Positions 29,772 to 39,912 of a stretch of 64,000 nucleotides of DNA are shown in pieces. The stretch's first letter is position 1; each line of letters opens with the position of its first letter. The notes under the pieces are model-generated. The model saw only the letters and a list, made by a program, of their open reading frames with translations. It made no database searches and was not told the origin of the DNA. The DNA is from Sphingopyxis sp. CCNWLW2. GTDB taxonomy: Bacteria > Pseudomonadota > Alphaproteobacteria > Sphingomonadales > Sphingomonadaceae. A program made the translations under genes and the position numbers. The stretch covers positions 434,001 to 498,000 of the forward strand of contig NZ_JBAWKJ010000002.1 in the NCBI RefSeq assembly GCF_037095755.1, given 5' to 3'.

Positions 29772-30135
29772 CCTGTGGCTTGCCGGGAGCCGGAATCACA
29801 ACGCCCGGGCCTCGCTTTGCGAAACCCGGGCGCCTGTGACGAACACTCGCCATCCCCCTTTGTTGCAGGCCTGGCGAAAGGCCTGCACTCCCTGGAGCCG
29901 GGCCTTTGGGCCGCGTTGAACCAGAAGCAGCGTGGGTAGGTCCGCGGGGGGGCTTTGTCACTCTCTGACGGGCAGTTGGCCCTGCTTTTGCCCGGCGCTG
30001 TGACCTATCGGCAACACATTCAGCAAATCATTTGCGGTTTGACGCCATGCCGGCGACCATTGCCAGCGGTGGCAGGGCTGCCTAAAGCGGCGCTATGCGT
30101 GTCATTCCTCATGCGCCGCAAAGGCACATCGCTCC
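29772..30135. other. Hairpin-rich intergenic region, candidate structured RNA
   Basis: A 364-base stretch without a convincing gene. It contains a long stem, TCACA-A-CGCCCGGG (29796-29809) pairing with CCCGGGCG-CC-TGTGA (29825-29839), then a second perfect 8-bp stem (29864-29871 with 29880-29887), then a short GGCC/GGCC hairpin near 29900. No U-run follows either main stem. The rest (29950-30135) looks like the lolC/E upstream region. It could be a small RNA or a dispersed palindromic element; I could not match it to 6S, SRP, tmRNA or RNase P RNA. Confidence 0.4.
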
Positions 30136-31386
30136 ATGATCCTGCGTCCTTACGAACGCACCATCTTCAAACGCTATATGCTTCCGCAGCGCGGCGAAGG
30201 GTTCATCTTCGTCGCGGCGGCGTTCAGCTTCACAGCCGTCATGCTCGGCGTCGCAGCGCTGGTGATCGTGATGAGCGTGATGAACGGCGTGCGTAGCGAC
30301 CTGTTCGACAAGATCGTCGGCCTCAACGGTCATGCGGTGGTGCAGGGCTTCGGCGGGCGGCTCGACGACTGGCAGGATGTGCTGAAAAAGGCGAAGGCGA
30401 CGCCGGGTGTGGTTTCGGCGACGCCGCTGATCGAGCAGCCCTTGCTCGGCACCTTCAGCGGGCGCGTCGAGGGCATATTGGTGCGCGGCATGCTGGTACC
30501 CGATATCCGCAAGAACGAGACGCTGAACGGCAAGGTGTTGCAGGGCAGCCTCGACACGCTGACCCCCGGATCGGGCAATATCGCGATCGGCAGCGAACTC
30601 GCACGCAATCTCGGCGCGACCGTCGGATCGAACCTGACGATCATCAATCCGGCAGGCCGTTCGACGCCGTTTGGCACCGTGCCGCGCGAAATCAGTTATC
30701 GCATATCGGCGATTTTCGAGATCGGCGTCTATGATTTCGACAAGGCCTATGTCGTCATGCCGATGGAGGATGCGCAATTGCTCCTGCTGACCGGCGACCA
30801 GGTCGGGATGATCGAGGTGAAGACCAGCGACCCGGACAAGGTCGGCGAAATATTGCAGCCGCTCGCCGAAAAGGTCGCGGCACAGGCGGTCGTGTCCGAC
30901 TGGCGATCGATGAACGCGAGCCTGTTCGAAGCGCTGTCGATCGAGCGCGTCGCGATGTTCGTGATCCTGTCGCTGATCATCCTCGTCGCGTCGTTCAACA
31001 TCATATCGTCGCTGATCATGCTCGTGCGCGCGAAGACGCGCGACATGGCGATATTGCGCACGATGGGCGCGCCGCGCGACGCGGTGATGCGTATCTTCAT
31101 GGCGATAGGACTTTCGATCGGTGTTGCGGGAACCATCGCCGGGATGATCGTCGGCTTCTCGCTGCTCTATTTCCGCCAGAGTGTGCTGCGCGGGGTCGAG
31201 TTCCTGACCGGCCAGCCGCTGTGGGATCCGTCGATCCGGTTCCTCACCGAACTGCCGTCGAAGCCCGATCCGTTCGAGATTACAGCGATCGTCATCATGG
31301 TGATCGTCTTCAGCTTCCTTGCGACGCTCTATCCGGCGTTCAAGGCGGCGAACACCGATCCGGTGCAGGTGCTGCGTTATGAGTGA
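30136..31386 (+). CDS. Lipoprotein-releasing ABC transporter permease (LolC/E type)
   Basis: A 416-residue inner-membrane permease with the four-helix LolC/LolE/MacB plan: one N-terminal helix (about residues 28-50), a 200-residue periplasmic domain, and three C-terminal helices (near 280-300, 320-350 and 378-405). With LolD it extracts lipoproteins from the inner membrane for delivery by LolA. Only one permease gene is present, so the complex is probably a homodimer (LolF-like), as in several Alphaproteobacteria. The gene overlaps lolD by eight bases. Confidence 0.92.
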   Translation: MILRPYERTIFKRYMLPQRGEGFIFVAAAFSFTAVMLGVAALVIVMSVMNGVRSDLFDKIVGLNGHAVVQGFGGRLDDWQDVLKKAKATPGVVSATPLIEQPLLGTFSGRVEGILVRGMLVPDIRKNETLNGKVLQGSLDTLTPGSGNIAIGSELARNLGATVGSNLTIINPAGRSTPFGTVPREISYRISAIFEIGVYDFDKAYVVMPMEDAQLLLLTGDQVGMIEVKTSDPDKVGEILQPLAEKVAAQAVVSDWRSMNASLFEALSIERVAMFVILSLIILVASFNIISSLIMLVRAKTRDMAILRTMGAPRDAVMRIFMAIGLSIGVAGTIAGMIVGFSLLYFRQSVLRGVEFLTGQPLWDPSIRFLTELPSKPDPFEITAIVIMVIVFSFLATLYPAFKAANTDPVQVLRYE

Positions 31387-32056
31387 TAAGGTTCTGGAGC
31401 TTCACGCACTGAAGCGCAGCTTCACGCAGGGCGACGTCACCATCGACGTGCTGCGCGGGGTCGATGCCCATCTGAAGCGCGGCGAAATCGTCGCGCTGCT
31501 CGGACCGTCGGGGTCGGGCAAGTCGACGATGCTGCAGGCCGTCGGCCTGCTCGAAGGCGGGTTCGACGGCACGATCAGCATCGATGGCCATGACGTGACG
31601 CGCTACGATCAGGGCGAGCGGACGAAGACTCGGCGCGAGAAGATCGGCTTCGTCTATCAATTCCATCATTTGCTCCCCGATTTCAACGCGATCGAGAATG
31701 TGATCCTGCCGCAGTTGATCCGCGGGGCAGGGCAGGCCGAGGCCGAGGAACGCGCGGCGGACCTGCTCGGGCGGTTGGGATTGGCCGAGCGGCTGCATCA
31801 CAAGCCGAGCAAGCTGTCGGGCGGCGAGCAGCAACGCGTCGCGGTGGCGCGCGCGCTGGCGAATCGGCCCTTGCTGGTGCTCGCCGACGAGCCGACGGGC
31901 AATCTCGACGAGGCGACCGCCGACCGGGTGTTCGACCAGTTCGTCAGCCTCGTGCGCGATCATGGATCTGCGGCGCTGGTGGCGACGCACAATGAGCGGC
32001 TCGCGGCGCGGATGGACCGCGTGCTGCGCTTGCACGACGGGCGGATCGAGGCGTAG
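31379..32056 (+). CDS. lolD: Lipoprotein-releasing ABC transporter ATPase LolD
   Basis: A 225-residue ABC ATPase: Walker [11 protein letters not shown] loop YQFHHLL, signature [15 protein letters not shown], Walker [14 protein letters not shown] and switch His in VATHNE. The MacB/LolD-type signature context and the overlap with the LolC/E-type permease gene identify it as the energy subunit of that complex. The start at 31379 overlaps the permease stop by eight bases, indicating translational coupling. Confidence 0.95.
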   Translation: MSDKVLELHALKRSFTQGDVTIDVLRGVDAHLKRGEIVALLGPSGSGKSTMLQAVGLLEGGFDGTISIDGHDVTRYDQGERTKTRREKIGFVYQFHHLLPDFNAIENVILPQLIRGAGQAEAEERAADLLGRLGLAERLHHKPSKLSGGEQQRVAVARALANRPLLVLADEPTGNLDEATADRVFDQFVSLVRDHGSAALVATHNERLAARMDRVLRLHDGRIEA

Positions 32057-32084
32057 GCTCGCGCGACCAGACAGGGGACGGAAT

Positions 32085-32561
32085 ATGGCATTATACGATC
32101 TTTCGGCGAAGCTGCCCGGTGGAGGCACGCAATCGCTGGCGGACTATCGCGGCAAGGTGCTGCTGATCGTCAACACCGCGTCGAAATGCGGCTTCACCCC
32201 GCAATATGAGGGGCTGGAGGAGCTGTACCGCGACTATAAGGACCGCGGGCTCGAGATCCTCGCTTTTCCGTGCAACCAGTTCGGCGCGCAGGAGCCCGGC
32301 GATGCCGCGGAAATCGCGAATTTCTGCTCGCTGACCTACGATGTCAGCTTCCCGCTGATGGCGAAGATCGACGTCAACGGCGACGATGCCGATCCGATCT
32401 TCAAGCATCTGAAGAAGGAAAAGACCGGCCTGCTTGGCAGCGGGATCAAGTGGAATTTCACCAAATTCCTCGTCGATCGCGACGGAAAGACCGTGTCGCG
32501 CCACGCACCGACGACCAAGCCCGAGCAATTGCGCAAAGAGATCGAGGAACTGCTGGGTTAA
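32085..32561 (+). CDS. Glutathione peroxidase family protein
   Basis: A 158-residue thioredoxin-fold peroxidase. The catalytic tetrad regions are visible: NTASKCGFTPQ (cysteine rather than selenocysteine), FPCNQFGAQEPG and KWNFTKFLVDR. Bacterial members of this kind often use thioredoxin rather than glutathione to reduce lipid or organic hydroperoxides. No signal peptide, so cytoplasmic. It lies between lolD (28 bases) and dnaE (39 bases) on the same strand. Confidence 0.94.
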   Translation: MALYDLSAKLPGGGTQSLADYRGKVLLIVNTASKCGFTPQYEGLEELYRDYKDRGLEILAFPCNQFGAQEPGDAAEIANFCSLTYDVSFPLMAKIDVNGDDADPIFKHLKKEKTGLLGSGIKWNFTKFLVDRDGKTVSRHAPTTKPEQLRKEIEELLG

Positions 32562-32600
32562 GCCTTGGCAGAATCAGTGCTGTCACTGTAGCGTCATCGG

Positions 32601-35600
32601 ATGGCCTTCAGCCCCTTTGTCCCCCTGCGCGTCTTTTCCAGTTTCACCATGCTGGAGGGAGCGATCGAGCCCAAGTTGATCGCCAAGGCGGCCCGCGAAC
32701 GCGGGTTTCCGGCGATCGCGGTCGCCGATCGCAACGGGCTTTACGGCGTCATGGCATTCGGCGAGGCGTGCAAGGCGGCGGGGGTGCAGCCGATCGTCGG
32801 CACGCTGCTGAGCGTCGCGCGCCCGGGGCAGCGGCTCGCCAACGGCGCGCCGATCATCGACTGGCTCGCGCTCTATGCGCAGGACAACCAAGGTTATGAC
32901 AATTTGTGCGCGCTCGTGTCTGCGGCGCATCTTGGCCGCCCGGTCGAGCAGGATCCGCATGTGCTGCTGTCCGACATCGCGGGCAAGACCGACGGGCTGA
33001 TCTGCCTGACCGGCGGCGGCGAGGGTGCGCTCGCGCGGCTGCTCGCGGGCGAGCAGAAGAGCGCCGCCGACGATTATGTCGAGCAGTTGGAGGCGCTGTT
33101 CGGCGGTCGGCTCTACATCGAATTGTCACGGCGCGGCGATGCCACCGAGATCGCGGCCGAAGCGGCGCTGATCGATCTGGCTTACGCGCGTGCCCTGCCG
33201 ATCGTCGCGACCAATCCCGCGAACTTCGTCGAACCGAACTTCCATCCCGCGCACGACGCGATGCTGTGCATCGCGCAGTCGGCTTATGTCGAGAGCGAGG
33301 ACCGGCGCGTTTCGAGCCCCGAAGCCTGGCTGAAACCCGCCGAGGCGATGGAAGACGCCTTTTCGGACCTCCCCGAAGCCATTCATAACACGCTCGTCGT
33401 TGCGCAGCGCTGCGCGTTCATGGCGCCGAAACGCGCGCCGATCCTGCCGAGCCTCGCCGGCGACCGCGAGGGCGAGGCGGCGCAGCTTAAGGCCGACGCG
33501 CATGCGGGCCTCGAAAAGCGGCTCGCGCATTATTCCGACCTGACCGACGAAGATCGCGAAGCCTATGTCACGCGCCTCGATTTCGAAGTCGACGTCATCG
33601 TCCAGATGGGCTTCCCCGGCTACTTCCTGATCGTTGCCGACTTCATCAAATGGGCGAAAAATCACGACATTCCGGTGGGTCCGGGGCGTGGTTCGGGCGC
33701 GGGCAGCGTCGTTGCGTGGGCACTGACGATCACCGATCTCGATCCGCTCAAGCTCGGCCTGCTGTTCGAACGCTTCCTCAACCCCGAGCGCGTGTCGATG
33801 CCCGACTTCGACATCGACTTCTGCGAAACGCGGCGCGGCGAAGTGATCCGCTATGTGCAGGAGAAATACGGCCGCGACACGGTGGCGCAGATCATCACCT
33901 TCGGTAAGCTGAAGGCGCGCGCGGTGCTCAAGGACACGGGGCGCGTGCTCCAGATGAGCTATGGCCAGGTCGACCGTCTCGCGAAGCTGGTGCCGAACCA
34001 TCCGACCGACCCCTGGACGCTCGAACGCGCGCTGAACGGCGTTGCCGAGTTGATGACGGAGTATAAGCAGGACGACGGGGTCCGCCGCCTGTTCGATATG
34101 GCGCGCCAGCTTGAGGGTTTGCCGCGGCACAGCTCGACCCATGCGGCGGGCGTGGTGATCGGCGATCGTCCGCTCGACCAGCTCGTCCCGCTCTATCGCG
34201 ATCCGCGTTCGGACATGCCCGTGACGCAGTTCGACATGAAATATGTCGAGAGCGCGGGGCTGGTGAAGTTCGACTTCCTTGGCCTCAAGACCTTGTCGGT
34301 GCTCAAGGAAGCCCGCCGCCTGCTCGCGCTGCGCGGGGTTGATGTCGATCTCGATACGTTGGCGTGGGACGATGCCGCGGTGTACGAACTGCTCCAGCGC
34401 GGCGAGACGGTCGGGGTGTTCCAGCTGGAATCCGAAGGCATGCGGCGCACGCTGTCGGCGGTGAAACCGACCAATTTCGGCGACATCATCGCGCTCGTCG
34501 CGCTCTATCGCCCGGGGCCGATGGACAATATCCCGCTGTTCGGTGCCCGTAAGAACGGGCGCGAAGCGATCGCCTATCCGCACCCGCTGCTCGAAGGCAT
34601 CCTCGCCGAAACCTATGGCATCTTCGTCTATCAGGAACAGGTGATGCAGGCGGCGCAGATCCTCGCTGGCTACAGCCTCGGTGGCGCTGACCTCCTCCGC
34701 CGCGCGATGGGCAAGAAGGTCCAGGCCGAGATGGACGCGCAGCGCGAGACCTTTGTGAAGGGCTGCGGCGAGCATAACCAGATCGCACCCAAGGCGGCGA
34801 ATGAGCTGTTCGACTTGATCGACAAGTTCGCGGGCTATGGCTTCAACAAGAGCCACGCTGCCGCCTATGCGCTGCTCTCGTACCAGACGGCGTGGCTGAA
34901 GGCGCATTATCCGCACGAATTTTTCGCCGCATCGATGTCGTTCGACAGCCATCAGACCGACAAATTGTCGATCTTCATCGACGATATGCGGCGGCTCGAC
35001 GTCGGGATCGCCCCGCCGTCGGTCAATGACAGCGAGGCCGATTTCTCGGTCGGCCGCAACGACGACGGACTGACGGTGCGTTACGCGCTCGGCGCGCTCA
35101 AGGGCGTCGGCGAAAAGGCGATGGAGGCGCTCGTCGCCGAGCGCGCCAAGGGCGATTTTGCCTCGCTCGACGATTTCGCGAGCCGCATCGATCCCAAGCT
35201 GCTCAACCGGCGCCAGATCGAAGCACTGGCGGGGGCAGGGGCGTTCGACCCCATCGAGCCTGACCGTCCGCGCGCCTTTGCCGGCGCCGAGAGCCTGCTC
35301 GCCTGCGCGAACAGCTCTGCGCACGAACGTTCGACGGGTCAGGGCGGCCTGTTCGGGGGCGATGTCGCGATCGCCCCGGCGTTGCAGCTGCCCGCCGCCG
35401 AGCCGTGGACGCTCGCCGAACGCATGACGCGCGAAAAGGACGCCTTCGGCTTCTATTTCTCGTCGCATCCGGTCGAGCAATATGAGGCGATCGTCGCGGC
35501 GCGCGGCGCGCGAAGCTACGGCGATATTTGCGCCAATGTCGAAATGACGCCGGGCACGCGCATCCCGATGACGATGGCGGGCATGGTTGAAAGCGCGCGG

Positions 35601-36086
35601 CCGCGCGTATCCCAGCGCGGCAATCGCTTCCTCAACCTGACGCTTTCCGACCGCAGCGGGCAATTCCAGTCGAGCTGTTTCGATGAGCAGGCGAGCAAGA
35701 TATTGGAGGCGCTCGCGGCCGACGGCGGCTGCGCGATCCTGTCGGTCGAGCTCGACCTGCTCGAAGGCGAAGAAACGCCGCGCGTCACGGTGCGCGGCGC
35801 GCAGCCGCTGGCCGAAATGGCCGCAACCGCGGCGCTGGAGCTGACATGCCGCGTCGCGTTGCCCGATGCGATTGCGGAGATGGCGCGCCTTCTCGAGCGG
35901 CGCGACGATGCGCGCGGGCGCGTGTTCGTCCTGACCGAGGATCCCGACACCGGCGACGAACTTCGCATCAACCTCGGCCGCGGTTTCGCGCTGGGCCCCG
36001 ATGTCGTTTCGCGGTTCGAAACGGTCGCGGGGATCAGTGACGTGGCGCTGTCGCTGTTCACGCCCAAGGATTTTCGGGCGCGTTAG
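32601..36086 (+). CDS. dnaE: DNA polymerase III alpha subunit
   Basis: The 1161-residue replicative polymerase subunit. The N-terminal PHP domain (about 1-290) is degenerate: where active PHP domains have an HxH, this one reads RVFSSFTMLEG. The polymerase active site is intact, with the two aspartates in PDFDIDFCETRRGE and the third in KFDFLGLKTLSVL, followed by the beta-binding and OB-fold regions near residues 900-1060. Proofreading would be supplied by a separate DnaQ. Length is typical of the DnaE1 class rather than the mutagenic DnaE2, and no imuA/imuB genes accompany it. Confidence 0.97.
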   Translation: MAFSPFVPLRVFSSFTMLEGAIEPKLIAKAARERGFPAIAVADRNGLYGVMAFGEACKAAGVQPIVGTLLSVARPGQRLANGAPIIDWLALYAQDNQGYDNLCALVSAAHLGRPVEQDPHVLLSDIAGKTDGLICLTGGGEGALARLLAGEQKSAADDYVEQLEALFGGRLYIELSRRGDATEIAAEAALIDLAYARALPIVATNPANFVEPNFHPAHDAMLCIAQSAYVESEDRRVSSPEAWLKPAEAMEDAFSDLPEAIHNTLVVAQRCAFMAPKRAPILPSLAGDREGEAAQLKADAHAGLEKRLAHYSDLTDEDREAYVTRLDFEVDVIVQMGFPGYFLIVADFIKWAKNHDIPVGPGRGSGAGSVVAWALTITDLDPLKLGLLFERFLNPERVSMPDFDIDFCETRRGEVIRYVQEKYGRDTVAQIITFGKLKARAVLKDTGRVLQMSYGQVDRLAKLVPNHPTDPWTLERALNGVAELMTEYKQDDGVRRLFDMARQLEGLPRHSSTHAAGVVIGDRPLDQLVPLYRDPRSDMPVTQFDMKYVESAGLVKFDFLGLKTLSVLKEARRLLALRGVDVDLDTLAWDDAAVYELLQRGETVGVFQLESEGMRRTLSAVKPTNFGDIIALVALYRPGPMDNIPLFGARKNGREAIAYPHPLLEGILAETYGIFVYQEQVMQAAQILAGYSLGGADLLRRAMGKKVQAEMDAQRETFVKGCGEHNQIAPKAANELFDLIDKFAGYGFNKSHAAAYALLSYQTAWLKAHYPHEFFAASMSFDSHQTDKLSIFIDDMRRLDVGIAPPSVNDSEADFSVGRNDDGLTVRYALGALKGVGEKAMEALVAERAKGDFASLDDFASRIDPKLLNRRQIEALAGAGAFDPIEPDRPRAFAGAESLLACANSSAHERSTGQGGLFGGDVAIAPALQLPAAEPWTLAERMTREKDAFGFYFSSHPVEQYEAIVAARGARSYGDICANVEMTPGTRIPMTMAGMVESARPRVSQRGNRFLNLTLSDRSGQFQSSCFDEQASKILEALAADGGCAILSVELDLLEGEETPRVTVRGAQPLAEMAATAALELTCRVALPDAIAEMARLLERRDDARGRVFVLTEDPDTGDELRINLGRGFALGPDVVSRFETVAGISDVALSLFTPKDFRAR

Positions 36087-36144
36087 CGATCCACGTTCGC
36101 CGAGGTCCTTCGGTAACCGCCCAGCATGAAACAGGAGGTATGGA

Positions 36145-36552
36145 ATGAGCCGAACGATTGCCGGTGCATGTCTTTGCGGCGCTGTCAGCTTCGAGATTGT
36201 GGGTGAATTTCACGCCTTCTATCTTTGCCATTGTTCGCGATGCCGCAAGGGCAGCGGATCGGCACACGGCGCGAACCTGTTCTCGGCAACGGCAAAGCTC
36301 AACTGGTTGTCGGGAGAGGATAAGGTGAAATCCTATCATCTTCCCGCGACCCGCCACCAAAGAAACTTTTGTACCGAATGCGGGTCGGGGCTGCCGCGCG
36401 AAGTGATGCAGGGCGCAATGCTCGTCGTCCCGGCTGGAAGCATCGACAGCGCGATCGATATCCGGCCGACTGCCCATATCTGTTGTGACAGCCGCGCCGG
36501 ATGGGACGCCGATCTGGAGACGGTCCCAAAGATCGACGGGCTTCCCGGCTGA
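36145..36552 (+). CDS. GFA family zinc-binding protein
   Basis: A 135-residue protein of the glutathione-dependent formaldehyde-activating (GFA) superfamily. Zinc ligands are visible in CLCGAV, CHCSRCRK and FCTECGS. The name reflects one family member; most relatives have no known substrate and many do not act on S-hydroxymethylglutathione. An AGGAGG site precedes the ATG. It stands between dnaE and the acyl-CoA synthetase gene with about 60 and 95-base gaps. Confidence 0.88.
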   Translation: MSRTIAGACLCGAVSFEIVGEFHAFYLCHCSRCRKGSGSAHGANLFSATAKLNWLSGEDKVKSYHLPATRHQRNFCTECGSGLPREVMQGAMLVVPAGSIDSAIDIRPTAHICCDSRAGWDADLETVPKIDGLPG

Positions 36553-36583
36553 TCGCGTCGCGGTTTTCGCGCCGGCCCATCCG

Positions 36584-36626
36584 TTGACGCTTGCGTAAAC
36601 CGCGTTCCTCGCCTTATCCGTAAGGC
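36584..36626 (+). promoter_or_regulatory. Candidate promoter/operator before acyl-CoA synthetase
   Basis: A TTGACG -35-like hexamer (36584-36589) is followed by a perfect 6-bp inverted repeat GCCTTA-N4-TAAGGC (36611-36626), about 22 bases before the synthetase ATG. The repeat would cover the -10 or start site, as a repressor operator does. No good -10 hexamer was found, so confidence is low. Confidence 0.35.
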
Positions 36627-36648
36627 AAGTAAGAGAGAGGAATGCCTG

Positions 36649-38256
36649 ATGTCCGGAATGCAGAGCCAGCCGCTGCTGGTCACCAGCCTGATCGACCATG
36701 CCGCGCGCGAGCATGTCGATCGCGAAATCGTCTCGCGCTGGGCCGACGGCAGCCAGACCCGTACGACATGGGGCGAGGTCGGGCACGACGCGCGCCGCTT
36801 CGCCGCGGCGATGGTCAAGCTCGGGATGAACAAGGGCGACCGCATCGCGACGCTGGCGATGAACCATGGCCATCACCTCGTCAGCTGGTACGGCAGCGCC
36901 GGGATGGGCGGGGTGCTCCACACGGTGAACCCGCGGCTGTTCGACGAGCAGCTCATCTATATCGTCAACCATGCCGATGACCGCGTGCTGCTGTTCGATG
37001 CGATGTTCCTGCCGATCGTCGAGCGGCTGCGTCCGCAATTGCCGACCGTCGAGCATTTCATCCTGTTCGATGCGCCGGCGCGCGACGGTTATCTTTCGTA
37101 CCGCGACCTGATCGACGCCGAGGACGGCAGCTTCGAATGGGTGCAGCTCGACGAGCGCGATCCGGTCGGGCTTTGCTATACCAGCGGAACGACGGGCAAT
37201 CCCAAGGGTGTGCTCTACGAGCATCGCTCGAACGTCATTCACGCGATCACCGAAATCCAGCCCGACGTGTTCGGCCTGTCGAACCGCAGCGTCATCCTGC
37301 CGATCGTGCCGATGTTCCATGCCAACAGCTGGGGCGTGCCCTTTGCCGCCGCGACGGTCGGGGCCAAGCTGGTATTCTCGGCGACCAACGATGCGCAGGT
37401 TCTCTGCGACCTGATGCACGACGAGGGCGTGACGCACAGCGCCGGCGTGCCGACGGTGTGGATCGCGATGTTCGCGCATATGGACGCGACAGGCATCGGT
37501 TACGGCAAGCTCGAGCGCGTGATCATCGGCGGCTCGGCGGCGCCGCGCGCGATGATCGAACGGTTCATGCGCGCGGGGATCGCGGTCGGCCATGCGTGGG
37601 GGATGACCGAAACCAGCCCGATCGGGACGATGGGCAAGCGACCGTGGAACTGGGACGAGCTGAGCTTCGACGAACAGGTCGACATCGTGTGCCGCCAGGG
37701 TTGCCCGCCGTTCGGTGTCGAGCTGCGCATCGTCGATGACGAGGATCATGTGCTGCCGCGCGACGGGGTGACGAGCGGGCGGCTGCAATGCCGCGGGCCG
37801 TGGATCATCCAGCGCTATTTCAAGGCCGATACCGATGCCGCCGATGCCGAGGGCTGGTTCGACACGGGCGACGTCGCGGTGCTGCACCCCGACGGCGTCA
37901 TGCAGATCACCGACCGTGCCAAGGATGTGATCAAGTCGGGCGGCGAGTGGATCAGCTCGATCGAGCTCGAAAATGCCGCGGTGGGCGCACCCGGGGTGCA
38001 GGAAGCGGCGGCGGTCGGCGTCTACCACCCGAAATGGGACGAACGGCCGATCTTGTTGATCGTCAAAAAGCCTGGGGTCGAGGCGGACGAGGCGGCGATC
38101 GTCGAGTATCTGAAGGACAAGGTCGCCAAATGGTGGTTGCCCGACGAAGTGGTGTTCGTCGACGAACTGCCGCACACCGCGACGGGCAAGATTTTGAAGC
38201 GCCAGATCCGCGACGATTACAAAGACTATAAGCTGAAGTCGCTGGTGGGCGTTTAG
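36649..38256 (+). CDS. Fatty-acyl-CoA synthetase (AMP-binding, AlkK-like)
   Basis: A 535-residue ANL-superfamily enzyme that activates a carboxylic acid through an acyl-adenylate to an acyl-CoA. The P loop is [12 protein letters not shown], followed by [13 protein letters not shown] sequence (AWGMTETSP), GWFDTGDVA, and [16 protein letters not shown]; the catalytic C-terminal lysine is in TATGKILKR. Its length and start resemble AlkK-type medium- or long-chain enzymes. The substrate chain length cannot be read from sequence. It is monocistronic and ends with a four-base overlap against the convergent radical SAM gene. Confidence 0.92.
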   Translation: MSGMQSQPLLVTSLIDHAAREHVDREIVSRWADGSQTRTTWGEVGHDARRFAAAMVKLGMNKGDRIATLAMNHGHHLVSWYGSAGMGGVLHTVNPRLFDEQLIYIVNHADDRVLLFDAMFLPIVERLRPQLPTVEHFILFDAPARDGYLSYRDLIDAEDGSFEWVQLDERDPVGLCYTSGTTGNPKGVLYEHRSNVIHAITEIQPDVFGLSNRSVILPIVPMFHANSWGVPFAAATVGAKLVFSATNDAQVLCDLMHDEGVTHSAGVPTVWIAMFAHMDATGIGYGKLERVIIGGSAAPRAMIERFMRAGIAVGHAWGMTETSPIGTMGKRPWNWDELSFDEQVDIVCRQGCPPFGVELRIVDDEDHVLPRDGVTSGRLQCRGPWIIQRYFKADTDAADAEGWFDTGDVAVLHPDGVMQITDRAKDVIKSGGEWISSIELENAAVGAPGVQEAAAVGVYHPKWDERPILLIVKKPGVEADEAAIVEYLKDKVAKWWLPDEVVFVDELPHTATGKILKRQIRDDYKDYKLKSLVGV

Positions 38257-39341
38257 AATAACTCCATCTGTCCGTCGCGCTCGGGCGGCTTGAACAGGTC
38301 GGAGCGGATCGGAGGAAAGCTGCGGTCCATGCCATGTTCACGCGCGGCGCGTTTGACGCGGGTACGGATGAGTTGTGCCCAGACGCCGTGGCCCTTCATG
38401 CGCGTGAAGAAATCAGGGTCATTGTCGCGGCCGCCGCGACTGTCCTGCACCATATGCATCACCTTGTCGGCTCGGTCGGGGTAGTGCGCTGCGAGCCAGG
38501 CGCGAAACAAGGGCGCGACCTCGAACGGCAGGCGCATCAATATATAGGACACGCGGATCGCGCCCGCGTCCGCGGCGGCGGCCATGATCGCTTCGATTTC
38601 GTGGTCGGTGATTGCGGGAATGATAGGCGAAATATTGACCTGCGTCGGCACCCCGGCGTCGATCAGCTTGCGGATCGCCGCGAGTCGGCGGCGCGGGTGG
38701 GGTGCGCGCGGTTCGAGCGTTCTCGCGATGGCGGGGTCGAGCGTCGTCACCGACACCGCCACGCCGACCAGATTGTCGCGCGCCATGTCGGCGAGCAGGT
38801 CGATGTCGCGCAGGACGCGGTCGGATTTGGTGGTGATGATCAGCGGGTGACGCGTCTCGGCAAGGACTTCGATGACCGACCGCGTGATGCCCCATTCGCG
38901 CTCGATCGGCTGGTAGCCGTCGGTGTTGGTGCCGATCGCCAGCGGTGCTGCGGTATAGCCGCGCTTCGCGAGTTCGGCGCGCAGCAGCTTTGCGGCGTCG
39001 GGCTTGGCGAAGAGCTTGCTTTCGAAATCGAGCCCGGGGGACAGGTCGTGAAAGGCGTGGGTCGGGCGCGCAAAGCAATAAATGCAGCCGTGCTCACAGC
39101 CGCGATAGGGGTTGATCGAGCGGTCGAAGCTGATGTCGGGTGACTTGTTGCGCGAAATGATCGTCTTGGGGTGCTCTACGGTGACCGTCGTGCGCAGCGG
39201 CGGGGCGCCGCCGTCGATGTCCTCCGCTGCGTCGAGCCAGTCGCCGTCAAGGACGCGCTCGGCCGATCCGGTGCGTGTTGGGCGCAGATTGGTCGGCGCG
39301 CCGCGGCCCGCGATCGGGGGGAGGGGTTTGGACGATTCCAC
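38253..39341 (-). CDS. PA0069-family radical SAM protein
   Basis: A 362-residue radical SAM protein with the cluster motif CEHGCIYC (C-x3-C-x2-C), preceded by SINPYRGCEHG, the signature of the SplB-like/PA0069 group. Members are related to spore photoproduct lyase but their substrate is unknown. The protein should hold one 4Fe-4S cluster and cleave S-adenosylmethionine. The start appears to be GTG at 39341; GGAGG lies 14 bases upstream, a long spacing, so the exact start is uncertain. It is convergent with the acyl-CoA synthetase. Confidence 0.88.
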   Translation of the reverse strand: MESSKPLPPIAGRGAPTNLRPTRTGSAERVLDGDWLDAAEDIDGGAPPLRTTVTVEHPKTIISRNKSPDISFDRSINPYRGCEHGCIYCFARPTHAFHDLSPGLDFESKLFAKPDAAKLLRAELAKRGYTAAPLAIGTNTDGYQPIEREWGITRSVIEVLAETRHPLIITTKSDRVLRDIDLLADMARDNLVGVAVSVTTLDPAIARTLEPRAPHPRRRLAAIRKLIDAGVPTQVNISPIIPAITDHEIEAIMAAAADAGAIRVSYILMRLPFEVAPLFRAWLAAHYPDRADKVMHMVQDSRGGRDNDPDFFTRMKGHGVWAQLIRTRVKRAAREHGMDRSFPPIRSDLFKPPERDGQMELF

Positions 39342-39387
39342 CGGTGGATCATAATCCTCCGGTCAGAACAAATAAAGAACAAATCGA

Positions 39388-39912
39388 CTATTCGGTCAGT
39401 CGCGGCATCAGCTCGACGAAGTTGCAGGGCTTATGGCGGCTGTCGAGCTGGGTCGACAATATGCCCTCCCATGCATCGGTCACCGCACCGGTCGAACCGG
39501 GGAGCGCAAAGATATAAGTGCCGCGCGCAACGACGGCGCAGGCGCGCGACTGGATCGTCGACGTGCCGATCGTCTGATAGCTGAGCCAGCGGAACAGCTC
39601 GCCGAAACCGGGAATGTCCTTGCCGTCGAGCCGGTGCAGCGCCTCGGGCGTCACATCGCGTCCCGTGAGGCCGGTGCCGCCGGTGGTGATCACGACATCG
39701 ACCTCGGGATCGTCGATCCAGTTATGGAGGCGCGAGACGATCAGGTCGGTCTCGTCCTTGACGATCGCGCGCGCGGCCAGAATATGGCCCGCGCCGGTCA
39801 GCAGCTCCTCAAGCTTGTCGCCCGACCGGTCATCGGCAGCGCTGCGGCTGTCCGAAATCGTCAGCAGCGCGATGCGGACGGGTTTGAAGGTCAGGCTCTC
39901 GTCAATCGGCAT
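39388..39912 (-). CDS. moaB: Molybdenum cofactor biosynthesis protein MoaB/MogA family
   Basis: A 174-residue protein of the MogA/MoaB fold, which adenylylates molybdopterin before metal insertion by MoeA. The [16 protein letters not shown] loop, the FGELFR segment and [10 protein letters not shown] are diagnostic. I use the ATG at 39912, which overlaps the end of the lytic transglycosylase gene by 11 bases; the frame is open six codons further. It is separated from moaC and moeA by 20 kb. Confidence 0.93.
   Translation of the reverse strand: MPIDESLTFKPVRIALLTISDSRSAADDRSGDKLEELLTGAGHILAARAIVKDETDLIVSRLHNWIDDPEVDVVITTGGTGLTGRDVTPEALHRLDGKDIPGFGELFRWLSYQTIGTSTIQSRACAVVARGTYIFALPGSTGAVTDAWEGILSTQLDSRHKPCNFVELMPRLTE

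Noticed and set aside
29772..29950. Possible 6S, SRP, tmRNA or RNase P RNA gene in the hairpin-rich gap.
   Set aside because: None of the conserved sequence signatures of these RNAs could be found by eye; only an unnamed structured element is reported.
29515..29961. A 148-codon minus-strand frame across the end of the Crp-family gene and the hairpin region.
   Set aside because: Arg/Pro-rich, overlaps palindromic DNA and two plus-strand genes, and has no ribosome site or domain.
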